Shown here: positions 1 through 6,650 of the stretch, one piece after another
Position numbering within the stretch: position 1 is the stretch's first letter
How the letters are laid out: each line of letters starts with the position of its first letter
NCBI GenBank assembly: GCA_020431135.1
Contig: JAGQIT010000126.1
Span: 1-11,250, forward strand
Origin: Myxococcales bacterium
Lineage (GTDB): Bacteria; Myxococcota_A; Polyangia; Nannocystales; Nannocystaceae
DNA: 11,250 bases
Direction of reading: 5' to 3'
Notes under the pieces: model-generated
Seen by the model: only the letters and a program-made list of their open reading frames with translations
Database searches by the model: none
What the model was told of the DNA's origin: nothing
Translations under genes and position numbers: made by a program

Positions 1-521
1 AGCCACATGATCTTCTGCGGCGCGCCGCCGCACTTGATAGGCGTGTTCGGGTAGGTGAAGATCGCGTTGCCGTCGCGGGTCGCCTGGATCGCCTCCCACG
101 TCGTGTCGACGAAGTCGTACGAGTAATTCGAGCAGACGCCGTCGTGGCCGATCGCCTCCTGGAGGCCGTCGATCGCCCCCCAGTTGATCTGGATGCCGGG
201 GGCGACGACGAGGTAGTCGTACTCGAGCACCTGGCCGTCGCGGGTGACGAGCCTGTTCTCGGCGGGCTCAAAGGCCGTGACCGCGTCGCGCAGCCAGGTC
301 ACGCCCTCGGGGATCAGCGACGCCATGTCGCGCTCGGTCGACTCGCGGTCCGCCGCGCCGCCGCCGACGAGGGTCCACAGCGGCTGGTAGTAGTGCTTGT
401 CCGAGGGCTCGACGATGCAGATGTCGGGGTCCTGAAGGGCGCGGGCGAGGCGCGCGGCGACAGAGATGCCGCCGGTACCGCCGCCGACGATGACGATCCG
501 GTGCTTGCGCGTGGTTTCCAT
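1..521 (-). CDS. sqr: Sulfide:quinone oxidoreductase, type II (SQOR-like), N-terminal part
   Basis: This flavoprotein family oxidises sulfide at a cysteine pair beside FAD and passes the electrons to the membrane quinone pool. Only the first 173 residues are in the window, and the frame runs off the left edge. The FAD-binding dinucleotide fold is clear at residues 9-25 (VIVGGGTGGISVAARL). It is followed by HYYQPLWTLVGGG at about 43-55 and the second FAD strand YDYLVVAPGI at about 101-110. Residues 128-173 contain GVCSNYSYD, NAIFTYPNT and IKCGGAPQK, which match from memory the segment around the first redox cysteine of the mitochondrial-type enzyme; here that cysteine is Cys164. The second redox cysteine and the C-terminal membrane-anchoring part lie outside the window. 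The ATG start has a GGAG about 10 nt upstream. A related flavin dehydrogenase is possible, but the cysteine motif argues strongly for SQR. Confidence 0.93.
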   Translation of the reverse strand, partial: METTRKHRIVIVGGGTGGISVAARLARALQDPDICIVEPSDKHYYQPLWTLVGGGAADRESTERDMASLIPEGVTWLRDAVTAFEPAENRLVTRDGQVLEYDYLVVAPGIQINWGAIDGLQEAIGHDGVCSNYSYDFVDTTWEAIQATRDGNAIFTYPNTPIKCGGAPQKIMW

Positions 522-548
522 GGCGTGGTCGCTCCTGCCTCCTGCCTG

Positions 549-566
549 TAGCAGGACTCGGGCCAA
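549..566 (-). promoter_or_regulatory. Candidate sigma-54 promoter for the sulfide:quinone oxidoreductase gene
   Basis: On the minus strand the sequence TTGGCCCGAGTCCTGCTA has the GG-N10-GC spacing of a -24/-12 element. It differs from the usual TTGGCACG-N4-TTGCT at two positions. Transcription would start near 539, leaving a leader of about 18 nt that carries the GGAG ribosome site before the ATG at 521. Sigma-54 promoters need an upstream activator site; palindromes at 683-694 (GCGACCTGTCGC) and an imperfect one near 605-618 are possible sites. A TACAGG hexamer at 544-549 could instead be a sigma-70-type -10. The sequence match is direct; its use is inferred. Confidence 0.4.
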
Positions 567-831
567 GAGCGTGCGCCCGTCTGAAGGGGCGTTGGCGGCG
601 GACCTGACCCAAGGGTGAATGTGGATTGCGCAGGTTTTGCGTGTCCGCGGAGAGCCCCGGCGCTGAGTGCGTGCGGCATGCGGCGACCTGTCGCAACGGA
701 TCGCAATGCTCGCGGGGAGCCGCGCGCGGCCCCTGATGAGAAACCCCAAAGACGGCGGTAGGTCGTCGCAACACCGGGCGCCGGGAGCCTGCCCTCACGC
801 CGGCTGCGCGCGGGACTTTCGCCACGGGCTC
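567..831. other. Intergenic region between the ATP-grasp stop and the sqr promoter
   Basis: No credible gene is present; the open frames that cross this stretch are GC-driven shadows. It holds the palindrome GCGACCTGTCGC (683-694), two copies of GTCGCAAC (near 691 and 767), and an ACCC-AA-GGGT inverted repeat near 607-616. I see no T-tract hairpin downstream of the ATP-grasp stop at 832, so how that transcript ends is unclear. Confidence 0.5.
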
Positions 832-2004
832 CTAGGCCTCGACGGGGCGGAGCTCGATGTCGAGGAGCCCCTGGACCTGACGGAGAACGCGGAGCAGCGC
901 CGGGCGATCGTCGCCGCGCAGGAGCACCCAGCCCTTCGACTCGCCGACGCCCTTGCGCGCCGACAGGCGGTCGCCGGGGCGCAGCGAGCAGCGGACCCGA
1001 TCGACGCCGGGGAGCGCCGCGATCGCGTCGACGCCGTCGACCCGGACGACCTCGCCGGCGCCGGGGTGGATGACGAGCGCCGCGGCGGTCGCCTGCGCCG
1101 TCGTCGTCACCTGCGGGCGCTCGCCGCAGGCGATGGCGAAGAGCGCGGCGTAGGGATCGAAGCCGTAGGCGCTCGCGATCAGATCCATCAGGTAGCCGCC
1201 GGGGGGGCGGGCCGCGACCTCGCCGAGGACGTAGTCCTCCTGGCTGATGAAGAGCTCGAGGTGGGTGATCCCGTCGCGGATCGCGAAGGCCTCGAGGACC
1301 TCGGCGTTGAGGGCCAGGGCGCGCTCCAGGTGGACCGCGGAGATCCCGGCCGGGACGACGCTGGCGTGGCCGTGGATCAGGTACTCGGTCGGGTTGGTGA
1401 AGATGATCTCGCCGCCGGCGACCAGCGACTCGACGCTCATCTCGACGCCCTTGATCAGCTCCTCGGCGATCAGCTCGCCCTGGGCGGCGCGGTCGACCGC
1501 CGCGCGGACGTCGGCGAGGGAGCGGGCGATGACCAGGTCGCGGCTGCCGGAGGAGCGCCGCGGCTTGAGCACGAGCGGGAGGCCGAGGGCCTCGACGAGG
1601 TCGCGGGCGGGCGCCCCGGGGCGGACCTCGATGTGGGCCGCGGTCGGGATCCCGGCCGCCCGCGCCCGCTCCTTCATCCGCGCCTTGTCGCGGAAGAGAT
1701 CGACCTGCGCCGGGCGGCTCCCGGGGAGATCGTAGGCCTCGGCGAGCGCCGCCGCGACCGCGACCGAGCGCTCGACGAGGGCGACGACCCCGGCCGGGCG
1801 GGCATCGCCCAGGGCCCCGCGCAGCGCCGCGAGGGCGGCTCCCGGATCGCTGAGGTCGACGTCGACGAAGACCGCGTCGCTGGCCCTGGCCGAGCGCGGC
1901 GGCGGGCGATCGACGGCGACGATCGTCGGCCCGCGGCGCAGCGCGACCTCGAGGGCGGGGCGTCGGTAGCCGATCAGGACGAGGGGCGCGGGCGCGACGA
2001 GCAC
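832..2004 (-). CDS. ATP-grasp carboxylate-amine (peptide-type) ligase
   Basis: ATP-grasp ligases activate a carboxylate as an acyl-phosphate and join it to an amine. The order of domains fits the L-amino-acid-ligase/biotin-carboxylase-like branch. A Rossmann-like N-terminal domain spans residues 1-95. DKARMKER follows at about 106-113. The ATP-binding lysine lies in LVLKPRRSSGSRD (near 147), the hinge is AEELIKGVEMSVES (about 181-193), and the Mg-binding acids lie in HLELF (near 250) and GEVAARPPGG (about 261-270). The last 75 residues, containing ALPGVDRVRCSLRPGD, resemble the C-terminal lid of L-amino-acid ligases. At about 390 residues, length is typical. I place the start at GTG 2004, because a TATCCT hexamer sits 6 nt before it; GTG 2025 in the same frame would add 7 residues. 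Neither has a good ribosome site. The substrate cannot be told, and the flanking genes give no pathway. Confidence 0.9.
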   Translation of the reverse strand: MLVAPAPLVLIGYRRPALEVALRRGPTIVAVDRPPPRSARASDAVFVDVDLSDPGAALAALRGALGDARPAGVVALVERSVAVAAALAEAYDLPGSRPAQVDLFRDKARMKERARAAGIPTAAHIEVRPGAPARDLVEALGLPLVLKPRRSSGSRDLVIARSLADVRAAVDRAAQGELIAEELIKGVEMSVESLVAGGEIIFTNPTEYLIHGHASVVPAGISAVHLERALALNAEVLEAFAIRDGITHLELFISQEDYVLGEVAARPPGGYLMDLIASAYGFDPYAALFAIACGERPQVTTTAQATAAALVIHPGAGEVVRVDGVDAIAALPGVDRVRCSLRPGDRLSARKGVGESKGWVLLRGDDRPALLRVLRQVQGLLDIELRPVEA

Positions 2005-2010
2005 GTGCGG

Positions 2011-2016
2011 AGGATA
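2011..2016 (-). promoter_or_regulatory. -10-like hexamer TATCCT before the ATP-grasp gene
   Basis: TATCCT on the minus strand ends 6 nt before GTG 2004, so RNA would start at or next to the start codon (leaderless). No Shine-Dalgarno sequence is present at a useful distance and no clear -35 is seen. The same hexamer with nearly the same spacing occurs at 5234-5239 before another gene. Confidence 0.45.
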
Positions 2017-2065
2017 TCGCCTCACGCGCGCGCTCGCACACCCGCGGCGCGCGGGCAGCAGCGGG

Positions 2066-2359
2066 CGCCGCGACGCTGCGACGACGCGAGGGCGCGTCGA
2101 TCTCGAAGCGCTCGCGTCATCGATCGGCCGCCTCGCCGCGAGTGCCGCGGCGATGCTGCGACGACGCGAGGGTCGTTCTCAGTGCGCGTGCCCGTGGAGG
2201 CGACGGGCGTGGACGCTGGCCCCGGCGCGCCCGCCGTCGCTCGGCGCCTCGTCGTGGACGCGCGCGGCGACGCCGAGATGACGCGAGGGCGGGCGTCGAC
2301 CTCAGTGCGCGTGCCCGTGGTGGTGGTGATGGGCGTGGGCGCCGGCCTCGGCGCGCTCG
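2066..2359. repeat. Degenerate tandem repeat around the CDF gene 3' end
   Basis: Three related units lie in a row. Unit C (about 2262-2359) holds the last codons of the CDF gene and its immediate downstream sequence. Unit B (about 2144-2233) is a diverged copy, 123 bp away, sharing the exact 20-mer CTCAGTGCGCGTGCCCGTGG and much of the surrounding sequence. Unit A (about 2066-2110) is a fragment sharing the 18-mer GCTGCGACGACGCGAGGG with unit B, 80 bp away, but lacking the tail-coding part. The region looks like an old tandem duplication of a gene end that is now decaying. Confidence 0.8.
2179..2233 (-). pseudogene. Decayed duplicate of the CDF exporter's histidine-rich C-terminus
   Basis: Read on the minus strand, this segment encodes GGRAGASVHARRLHGHAH followed by TGA. 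That aligns residue by residue with the real tail of the CDF protein (RERAEAGAHAHHHHHGHAH then TGA), except that most of the central histidines have become arginine or leucine or have been lost. The two TGA codons are 123 nt apart, exactly 41 codons, with no stop between them, so the copy is still in frame with the gene beyond its stop. It has no start of its own and is most likely a relic. A readthrough extension is possible but unsupported. Confidence 0.65.
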
Positions 2360-3267
2360 CGGAAGAGCGGGCAGTGGAGCTGGCGGCACGGCGCGCGGCC
2401 CTGGTCGTCGATCTGCAGCGTCGAGTGGCGGATCCCGAGCTCGTCGAGGAGCGCCTCGGCGGCGCGCAGGAGGTCGTGCCCCGCGATCCCCGGCGCGGCG
2501 ACGAGGTGGGCGGTGAGCACGGTCTGGCCGCCCATCCCCCAGAGGTGGAGCTCGTGGACCGCGGCGACCCCGTCGATCCCCTCGAGGGCGGTGCGGACGC
2601 GGGCCGGATCGCTCTCCGGCGGCGCGAAGTCCATGAGCGCGTAGGCGGCGTCGCGGAGCACCCGCCAGGCGCTGACGCCGATCAGCGCGGCGAGGAGCAG
2701 CGAGATCACCGAGTCCGCGAGGTGCAGCCCCCAGCGCCAGGCGAGGAGCGCCGCGGCGATCGCCCCGACCGAGCCGAGGGCGTCGGCGAGCATGTGGGCG
2801 AGGGCGGCGCGGACGTTGAGGTTTTGGCGATCGGCGCGGGCGAGGAGCCAGGCTGAGCCGAGGTTGACGCCGAGGCCGATGACCGCGACGACCAGCACCG
2901 GCACGGCGGGGAAGGGCGGCGGCTCGCTGGCGAGGCGCTCGATCGCGTGGACGACGATGAGGGCGCAGGCGCCGAGGAGGAGGAGGGCGTTGGTGAAGGC
3001 GCCGAGGACCTCGGCGCGCAGGAGGCCGAAGCTGCGCCCGGGGCTCGCCGGGCGGCGGGCGAGCTCGGCGACGACGAGCGCCAGGAGGAGCGCGGCGCTG
3101 TCGCTGAACATGTGGGCGGCGTCCGAGAGCAGCGCGAGGGAGCCGCTGTAGAAGCCGACGCCGAGCTCGATGAGCATGTAGGCGCCGTTGAGAACGAGGG
3201 ACAGACGGAGGGCGCGGCGGACCGGATCCACCCGCCGGGTCTGGCGATCGCGCGGCGCCTCGCTCAT
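2302..3267 (-). CDS. CDF-family zinc (Zn/Cd/Co) exporter with His-rich tail
   Basis: Cation diffusion facilitators export divalent metals across the inner membrane in exchange for protons. This 321-residue protein has the usual length and about six membrane segments between residues 22 and 200. The transport site is complete: His52 and Asp56 in LLSDAAHMFSDS (TM2), and His158 and Asp162 in ALAHMLADALGS (TM5). An HxxxD pair in both helices is the pattern of zinc-type members such as ZitB/CzcD. The cytoplasmic domain (about 215-290) has VHELHLWGM and LTAHLV, and CRQLHC at 294-299 may bind metal. The last 11 residues (HAHHHHHGHAH) are a metal-binding tail; in this family His-rich stretches are more often N-terminal or in the loop between TM4 and TM5. 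The ATG has a TAGGAT hexamer 7 nt upstream and no ribosome site, so the mRNA may be leaderless. No metal regulator is adjacent. Confidence 0.96.
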   Translation of the reverse strand: MSEAPRDRQTRRVDPVRRALRLSLVLNGAYMLIELGVGFYSGSLALLSDAAHMFSDSAALLLALVVAELARRPASPGRSFGLLRAEVLGAFTNALLLLGACALIVVHAIERLASEPPPFPAVPVLVVAVIGLGVNLGSAWLLARADRQNLNVRAALAHMLADALGSVGAIAAALLAWRWGLHLADSVISLLLAALIGVSAWRVLRDAAYALMDFAPPESDPARVRTALEGIDGVAAVHELHLWGMGGQTVLTAHLVAAPGIAGHDLLRAAEALLDELGIRHSTLQIDDQGRAPCRQLHCPLFRERAEAGAHAHHHHHGHAH

Positions 3268-3274
3268 CGCCGGG

Positions 3275-3280
3275 ATCCTA
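3275..3280 (-). promoter_or_regulatory. Extended -10-like element TGA-TAGGAT before the CDF gene
   Basis: On the minus strand TGATAGGAT gives a TG-extended -10 hexamer ending exactly 7 nt before ATG 3267. This spacing places the RNA start at or beside the ATG. No -35 is evident, and no Shine-Dalgarno sequence lies between. Confidence 0.5.
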
Positions 3281-3494
3281 TCAGGCCGGCGCCCGAACGC
3301 CCGTCGGCGGCGTTCTATGCAAGTCGCTTGTGTTCAGAGCCTGGGGCGAGAGTCCCGCGCCCTCGCTCGCCCTCGTCGACCCAAATCGCCCCGACGAGAC
3401 CTGCGGAGCGGTCTGGGCCGACGACTGCGGGCGGCCCCCGAGCGCCGCTAGAACCCGCGCTGTGACCCCGTAGAGGGCGCGATCCGGATCCCCG
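3281..3494. other. Intergenic stretch upstream of the CDF gene
   Basis: No gene is seen. It contains a 7-bp stem (CTCGTCG at 3372-3378 with CGACGAG at 3392-3398, 13-nt loop) and a GATCCGGATC palindrome at 3481-3490. A TAGAAC hexamer near 3449-3454 on the plus strand could be a -10 for a rightward transcript through the structured region that follows, but it has no convincing -35. Confidence 0.4.
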
Positions 3495-3524
3495 AAAAAG
3501 ATGAGCGACCCCGGGGGGTCGCTC
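3495..3524 (-). terminator. Intrinsic-terminator-like hairpin, leftward
   Basis: GAGCGACCCC (3503-3512) and GGGGTCGCTC (3515-3524) are perfect 10-nt inverted arms. In RNA the loop opens to about four bases, leaving a 9-bp GC-rich stem. On the minus strand the stem is followed by ATC and then five T residues (3499-3495). This would end RNA coming from the structured region to its right. There is no annotated protein gene for it to serve, which is why it points to a non-coding transcript. Confidence 0.6.
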
Positions 3525-3561
3525 TCTCGCGTGGCAGGAGGTGTCTACCTCTCGACCTGGG

Positions 3562-3699
3562 ACATGGAAGGCTCACTGAACTCGCCGCTCAGGTACCCCT
3601 ACGGCGGCGCACGGAACCGCGATTCGCGGGGTTGGTCCAGCCCGTCGCCGCCGTAGGGGTACCTGAGCGACAGCGACGTTCTGGAATAGCCTTCCTTGT
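3562..3699. repeat. Long two-tier inverted repeat (about 138 bp)
   Basis: The inner arms are perfect over 23 nt: 3587-3609 and 3646-3668, each with GGTACC near one end. The 36-nt loop contains a further hairpin, CCGCG-ATT-CGCGG, with AACC/GGTT flanking. The outer arms ACATGGAAGGCT (3562-3573) and AGCCTTCCTTGT (3688-3699) pair with a single T-T mismatch. The segments between the tiers pair partly (GAAC and TCGC blocks), leaving an asymmetric internal loop. The structure is directly visible and far too long to be chance. I see no target-site duplication at its ends and no transposase in the window. Confidence 0.93.
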
Positions 3700-3795
3700 G
3701 AATGATGCTTGGCGAAACTCTCGGGCGGCGCAACGCCGACCACGGTGCAGAGCACCTAGCTAGACTCTCGTCCTCCTGCGGCTGCGAGGATTAAC

Positions 3796-3825
3796 CACCT
3801 AGCACAGGGCGGCCCCGCGGATCAA
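3796..3825 (-). promoter_or_regulatory. Possible sigma-70-type promoter for the leftward ncRNA
   Basis: On the minus strand TTGATC (3825-3820) is followed after 17 nt by CTAGGT, or after 18 nt by TAGGTG. The -35 is close to consensus (TTGACA) and the -10 is moderate. Initiation would fall near 3790. CACCTAGC is repeated directly at 3753-3760 and 3796-3803. The site overlaps the loop of the rightward terminator-like hairpin, so both functions may not be real. Confidence 0.3.
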
Positions 3826-3847
3826 CGCGGTCGGCGCCCTTTTGTTT
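3807..3847 (+). terminator. Intrinsic-terminator-like hairpin, rightward
   Basis: GGGCG (3807-3811) pairs with CGCCC (3835-3839), and CCGCG (3815-3819) with CGCGG (3826-3830) around a GATCAA loop. Two further C-G pairs lie between, with small bulges. The stem is followed directly by TTTTGTTT (3840-3847). It would end a plus-strand RNA coming through the structured region at 3460-3800. No protein gene on that strand precedes it. Confidence 0.5.
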
Positions 3848-4210
3848 GGGTGGGCGCAGGCCTCGACCGCGGTCCCGCGCAGACGCGCCCGCTCGCGGGG
3901 GTCCGCCGCGCCCGCTCTCGACCGCGACTCGATGACGACGACGACGACGACGACGACGACGATGTCGACGTCGACGGGTGCGACACGGCGGACCCCCGAG
4001 TCGAGGACCTCGACGACCGGACCTCGGTCGACGCGGCAGGGCCTGGCACGTCGAACACCGACTCGAGTACCTCGACGGTCGGCTCGATGACCGAGCTCGA
4101 CGTCGACGTGCCGTCGACGCGTTCATGCGTCGTGGATCCACGCGCCGCTGCGACGACGCCGGCGCGACCAGAGGTCCGCCGGCGTCGCTGCGCTCGGAGG
4201 CGAGGCGCGC
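3848..4210. other. TCGA-rich, low-complexity intergenic block
   Basis: I see no convincing gene here. The block is unusually rich in TCGA/GTCGAC tetramer patterns and short palindromes: GTCGACGTCGAC (3964-3975), GTCGAGG-A-CCTCGAC near 4001-4015, GAGCTC and GTCGACGTG near 4094-4110, and CGTGGATCCACG near 4130-4141. A plus-strand frame through it would give an Asp-rich peptide, and other frames give poly-Thr, poly-Ser or poly-Arg, as expected of a simple repeat. Composition differs from the flanking coding DNA. Confidence 0.5.
3934..3960. repeat. (GAC)9 trinucleotide microsatellite
   Basis: Nine uninterrupted GAC units are followed by GAT and then by imperfect GTCGAC units. Trinucleotide tracts of this length can change copy number by slipped pairing. 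It lies outside the recognised genes, about 250 bp downstream of the stop of the 255-residue gene. Confidence 0.95.
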
Positions 4211-4978
4211 TCAGTCGGGGTAGGCCCGGACCCGGACCTCGAGGCGGTGGAAGCCGGCGATGCCGCCGAAGGAGCCGCCGATGTGGACGACCTCGACGGT
4301 CTCGAGCATGTCCGGAAACTTCACCGCCGGCGGCGGCAGCTTCTTGAGGGCGTCGGCGAAGGCCTCGTCGAACGACAGCGTGTTCGAGTAGCCGGTGGCC
4401 TCGCGGTAGCGGACGCTGATGTCGTTGAGCAGCGGCACCGGCTTGCCGCCGAGGGGCGCGTCGCCGACGACGCGCTGCGCGGCCGTCTGCGGGCCCGGAC
4501 GCGAGGGCTCGACGCGCGGGTAGGGGGCCGTCGCCGTGAGGTCGTCGGTCTCGATCTCGGTCTCGATCGTCGGCTCGCGCGCGACCTCGGGCTCGGACTC
4601 GGGCTCTGCGACGAGGTTGCCTAGCTCGACGTCCTGCGTCTCCTCGAGGCTGAGGCTGAGGACGATGTCGACGAGGTCCTCCTCCGTGTACTCGACGGGG
4701 ACGTTGTCCTCGCCGCTCTCGTGGCGCAGCTTGATCGTCTCGGAGGGGCGGCCGATCGAGAAGATCTCGCCGTAGCGGAAGGGGGTCGTGGCGCCCGTGG
4801 CGGGGCCCGGACGGCGGCGCGCCCGGAGCTCAAAGACGGGGCCGGTGATCTCGTCGACGCGGCCGATGTCGAGGTCGTAGTCCGGCGAAGGGAGCTCACC
4901 CTCGGCGATGATCAACAGCTGGGAGCGCGCGTAGAAGGCGTAGATCGCGGTGCGCTTGGCGAGTTGAGCTTCCGACAT
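4211..4978 (-). CDS. Uncharacterised 255-residue protein, two domains with an acidic linker
   Basis: I do not recognise this protein. Codon use and a well-placed start support a real gene: the ATG is preceded by AGGA about 11 nt upstream and GGAG 3 nt upstream, and by a -10-like TATCCT further out. Residues 1-115 are a mixed domain with alternating hydrophobic strands (IYAFYARSQLLIIAEGE; VFELRARRRPG). Residues 116-165 are an acidic Glu/Thr/Pro-rich linker. Residues 180-255 form a compact C-terminal domain (DISVRYREATGYSNTLSFDEAFADALKKL, then VEVVHIGGSFGGIAGFHRLEVRVRAY). The last strand, with a glycine turn before it, loosely recalls small beta-sandwich or dodecin-like folds, but this is only an impression. 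There is no signal peptide or membrane segment, so it is probably cytoplasmic. It is transcribed divergently from the membrane protein at 5247. Confidence 0.8.
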   Translation of the reverse strand: MSEAQLAKRTAIYAFYARSQLLIIAEGELPSPDYDLDIGRVDEITGPVFELRARRRPGPATGATTPFRYGEIFSIGRPSETIKLRHESGEDNVPVEYTEEDLVDIVLSLSLEETQDVELGNLVAEPESEPEVAREPTIETEIETDDLTATAPYPRVEPSRPGPQTAAQRVVGDAPLGGKPVPLLNDISVRYREATGYSNTLSFDEAFADALKKLPPPAVKFPDMLETVEVVHIGGSFGGIAGFHRLEVRVRAYPD

Positions 4979-5011
4979 CGTCTCCAGGTTCCTGGTGGTG
5001 GCCAGGCGAGG

Positions 5012-5017
5012 AGGATA
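5012..5017 (-). promoter_or_regulatory. Extended -10-like element TGA-TATCCT before the 255-residue gene
   Basis: On the minus strand TGATATCCT gives a TG-extended -10. RNA would start near 5005, giving a leader of about 26 nt that carries AGGA and GGAG before ATG 4978. This gene therefore appears to have a conventional leader, unlike the three genes whose hexamer lies 6-7 nt from the start codon. Confidence 0.45.
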
Positions 5018-5233
5018 TCAGGAACCGCCGAGAGTTCGCGCCAGACTTGGCCGCAGCGGGGCGCGACGGCGCCCCAGCGGCGGCGCGGCGCGGGCCCCGA
5101 TCGTCCCGCAGCGGGCGCGCCGGAGTGGGGGCCGTGGTCCTTGCGCAGGGGTCCGCAGGCCCCAGCGATCCCCGAGCCCTCCGCACCTGTGGGGGCGACT
5201 GGCGGGGGCGGAGCGGCCTTCGCCGTGTTCCTC

Positions 5234-5239
5234 TATCCT
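5234..5239 (+). promoter_or_regulatory. -10-like hexamer TATCCT before the polytopic membrane protein
   Basis: TATCCT ends exactly 7 nt before ATG 5247, so the transcript would begin at or beside the start codon. No Shine-Dalgarno sequence fits and the -35 region is unremarkable. The hexamer also helps decide the start: an in-frame GTG about 250 nt upstream would add a low-complexity Arg/Ala/Gly-rich stretch with no membrane-protein character. Confidence 0.5.
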
Positions 5240-5246
5240 GGGGCCG

Positions 5247-6317
<1,071 letters not shown>

Positions 6318-6633
6318 CGGCCAGCGGCGAAAGCCCGCGCTCGCGGCCGCAGTACGGCGTTCTCCGAGGCCCTGTGGGCCGCTCCCCGAACGCGCTGGCG
6401 ACGAAGGTCGAGCTGGCGGTGGATCGTGGTGTCGAGACCTCACCTCGAGTCGGCCGCTCGCGTCTCCGAGACCACCGCATCGGCGACGTAGGACCCCGTG
6501 GGGGCGGCTTTGGGGGTAGCGGCGCGGCGAATGACGGAGTATGACCGCCGTCGCTGCGCGTGGCGGCGATGCTGCTGCGCTCATGGCGCTCCCGGCGTCC
6601 GCAGAGGCCATGGCGACGCGCGCCGAAGAGGCC
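6318..6633. other. Intergenic region before the efflux operon
   Basis: I see no gene. At its start GCGGCC (6317-6322) and GGCCGC (6345-6350) enclose AGCGGC-GAAA-GC, a GAAA-loop hairpin touching the stop codon of the membrane protein. It has no T-tract, so it is a weak terminator candidate at most. The rest, including a TCGAG-containing stretch near 6410-6450, shows no clear structure. Short frames crossing it look like noise. Confidence 0.4.
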
Positions 6634-6639
6634 TAGCAT
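6634..6639 (+). promoter_or_regulatory. -10-like hexamer TAGCAT before the RND efflux operon
   Basis: TAGCAT lies with TGGCGA 17 nt upstream, a poor -35 match. RNA would start near 6646, giving a leader of nearly 90 nt to the chosen GTG at 6733. The inverted repeat at 6651-6667 would lie at about +5 to +21, where a bound repressor would block transcription. Confidence 0.35.
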
Positions 6640-6650
6640 GGGCCCAGCTT

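Larger units (their letters stand above)
3495..3790 (-). ncRNA. Candidate structured non-coding RNA (orientation uncertain)
   Basis: About 290 nt without protein-coding character lie between a possible promoter (3796-3825, minus) and an intrinsic-terminator-like hairpin (3495-3524, minus). Read leftward, the RNA would begin with small hairpins (CCTC/GAGG near 3773-3790, GGTGC-TCT-GCACC near 3743-3755). The long two-part hairpin of 3562-3699 follows, then GAGGT-AGAC-ACCTC near 3539-3552, and then the terminator. A second terminator-like hairpin at 3807-3847 faces the other way, so a rightward RNA from about 3460 to 3847 is equally arguable. I compared it from memory with RNase P RNA, tmRNA, 6S RNA and SRP RNA and found none of their conserved cores. 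A MITE-like element is the main alternative. Confidence 0.35.

Noticed and set aside
667..2856. A 729-codon plus-strand frame across the ATP-grasp and CDF genes
   Set aside because: It crosses two well-supported minus-strand genes and their intergenic gap, and its product is Arg/Glu/Asp-rich without domain character.
3562..3699. A retron msr-msd region (long hairpin, as in myxobacterial msDNA)
   Set aside because: No reverse transcriptase is in the window, and there is no room for an msr segment with its priming guanosine between the outer and inner arms.
3300..3860. RNase P RNA, tmRNA, 6S RNA or SRP RNA
   Set aside because: By eye the conserved cores (for example the RNase P P4 strands, the tmRNA tag and tRNA-like end, the SRP apical loop) are absent on both strands. 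A covariance search could still overturn this.
3850..4347. A plus-strand frame encoding an Asp-rich protein (11 consecutive Asp)
   Set aside because: The Asp run is simply the (GAC)9 tract with flanking GAC/GAT codons. Other frames give poly-Thr or poly-Ser, the 3' part overlaps the 255-residue gene, and no ribosome site or signal peptide is present.
4995..5246. An upstream start for the membrane protein at 4995
   Set aside because: The extra 84 residues are low-complexity Arg/Ala/Gly sequence. The frame would include the divergent promoter region, and ATG 5247 has a well-spaced promoter hexamer.
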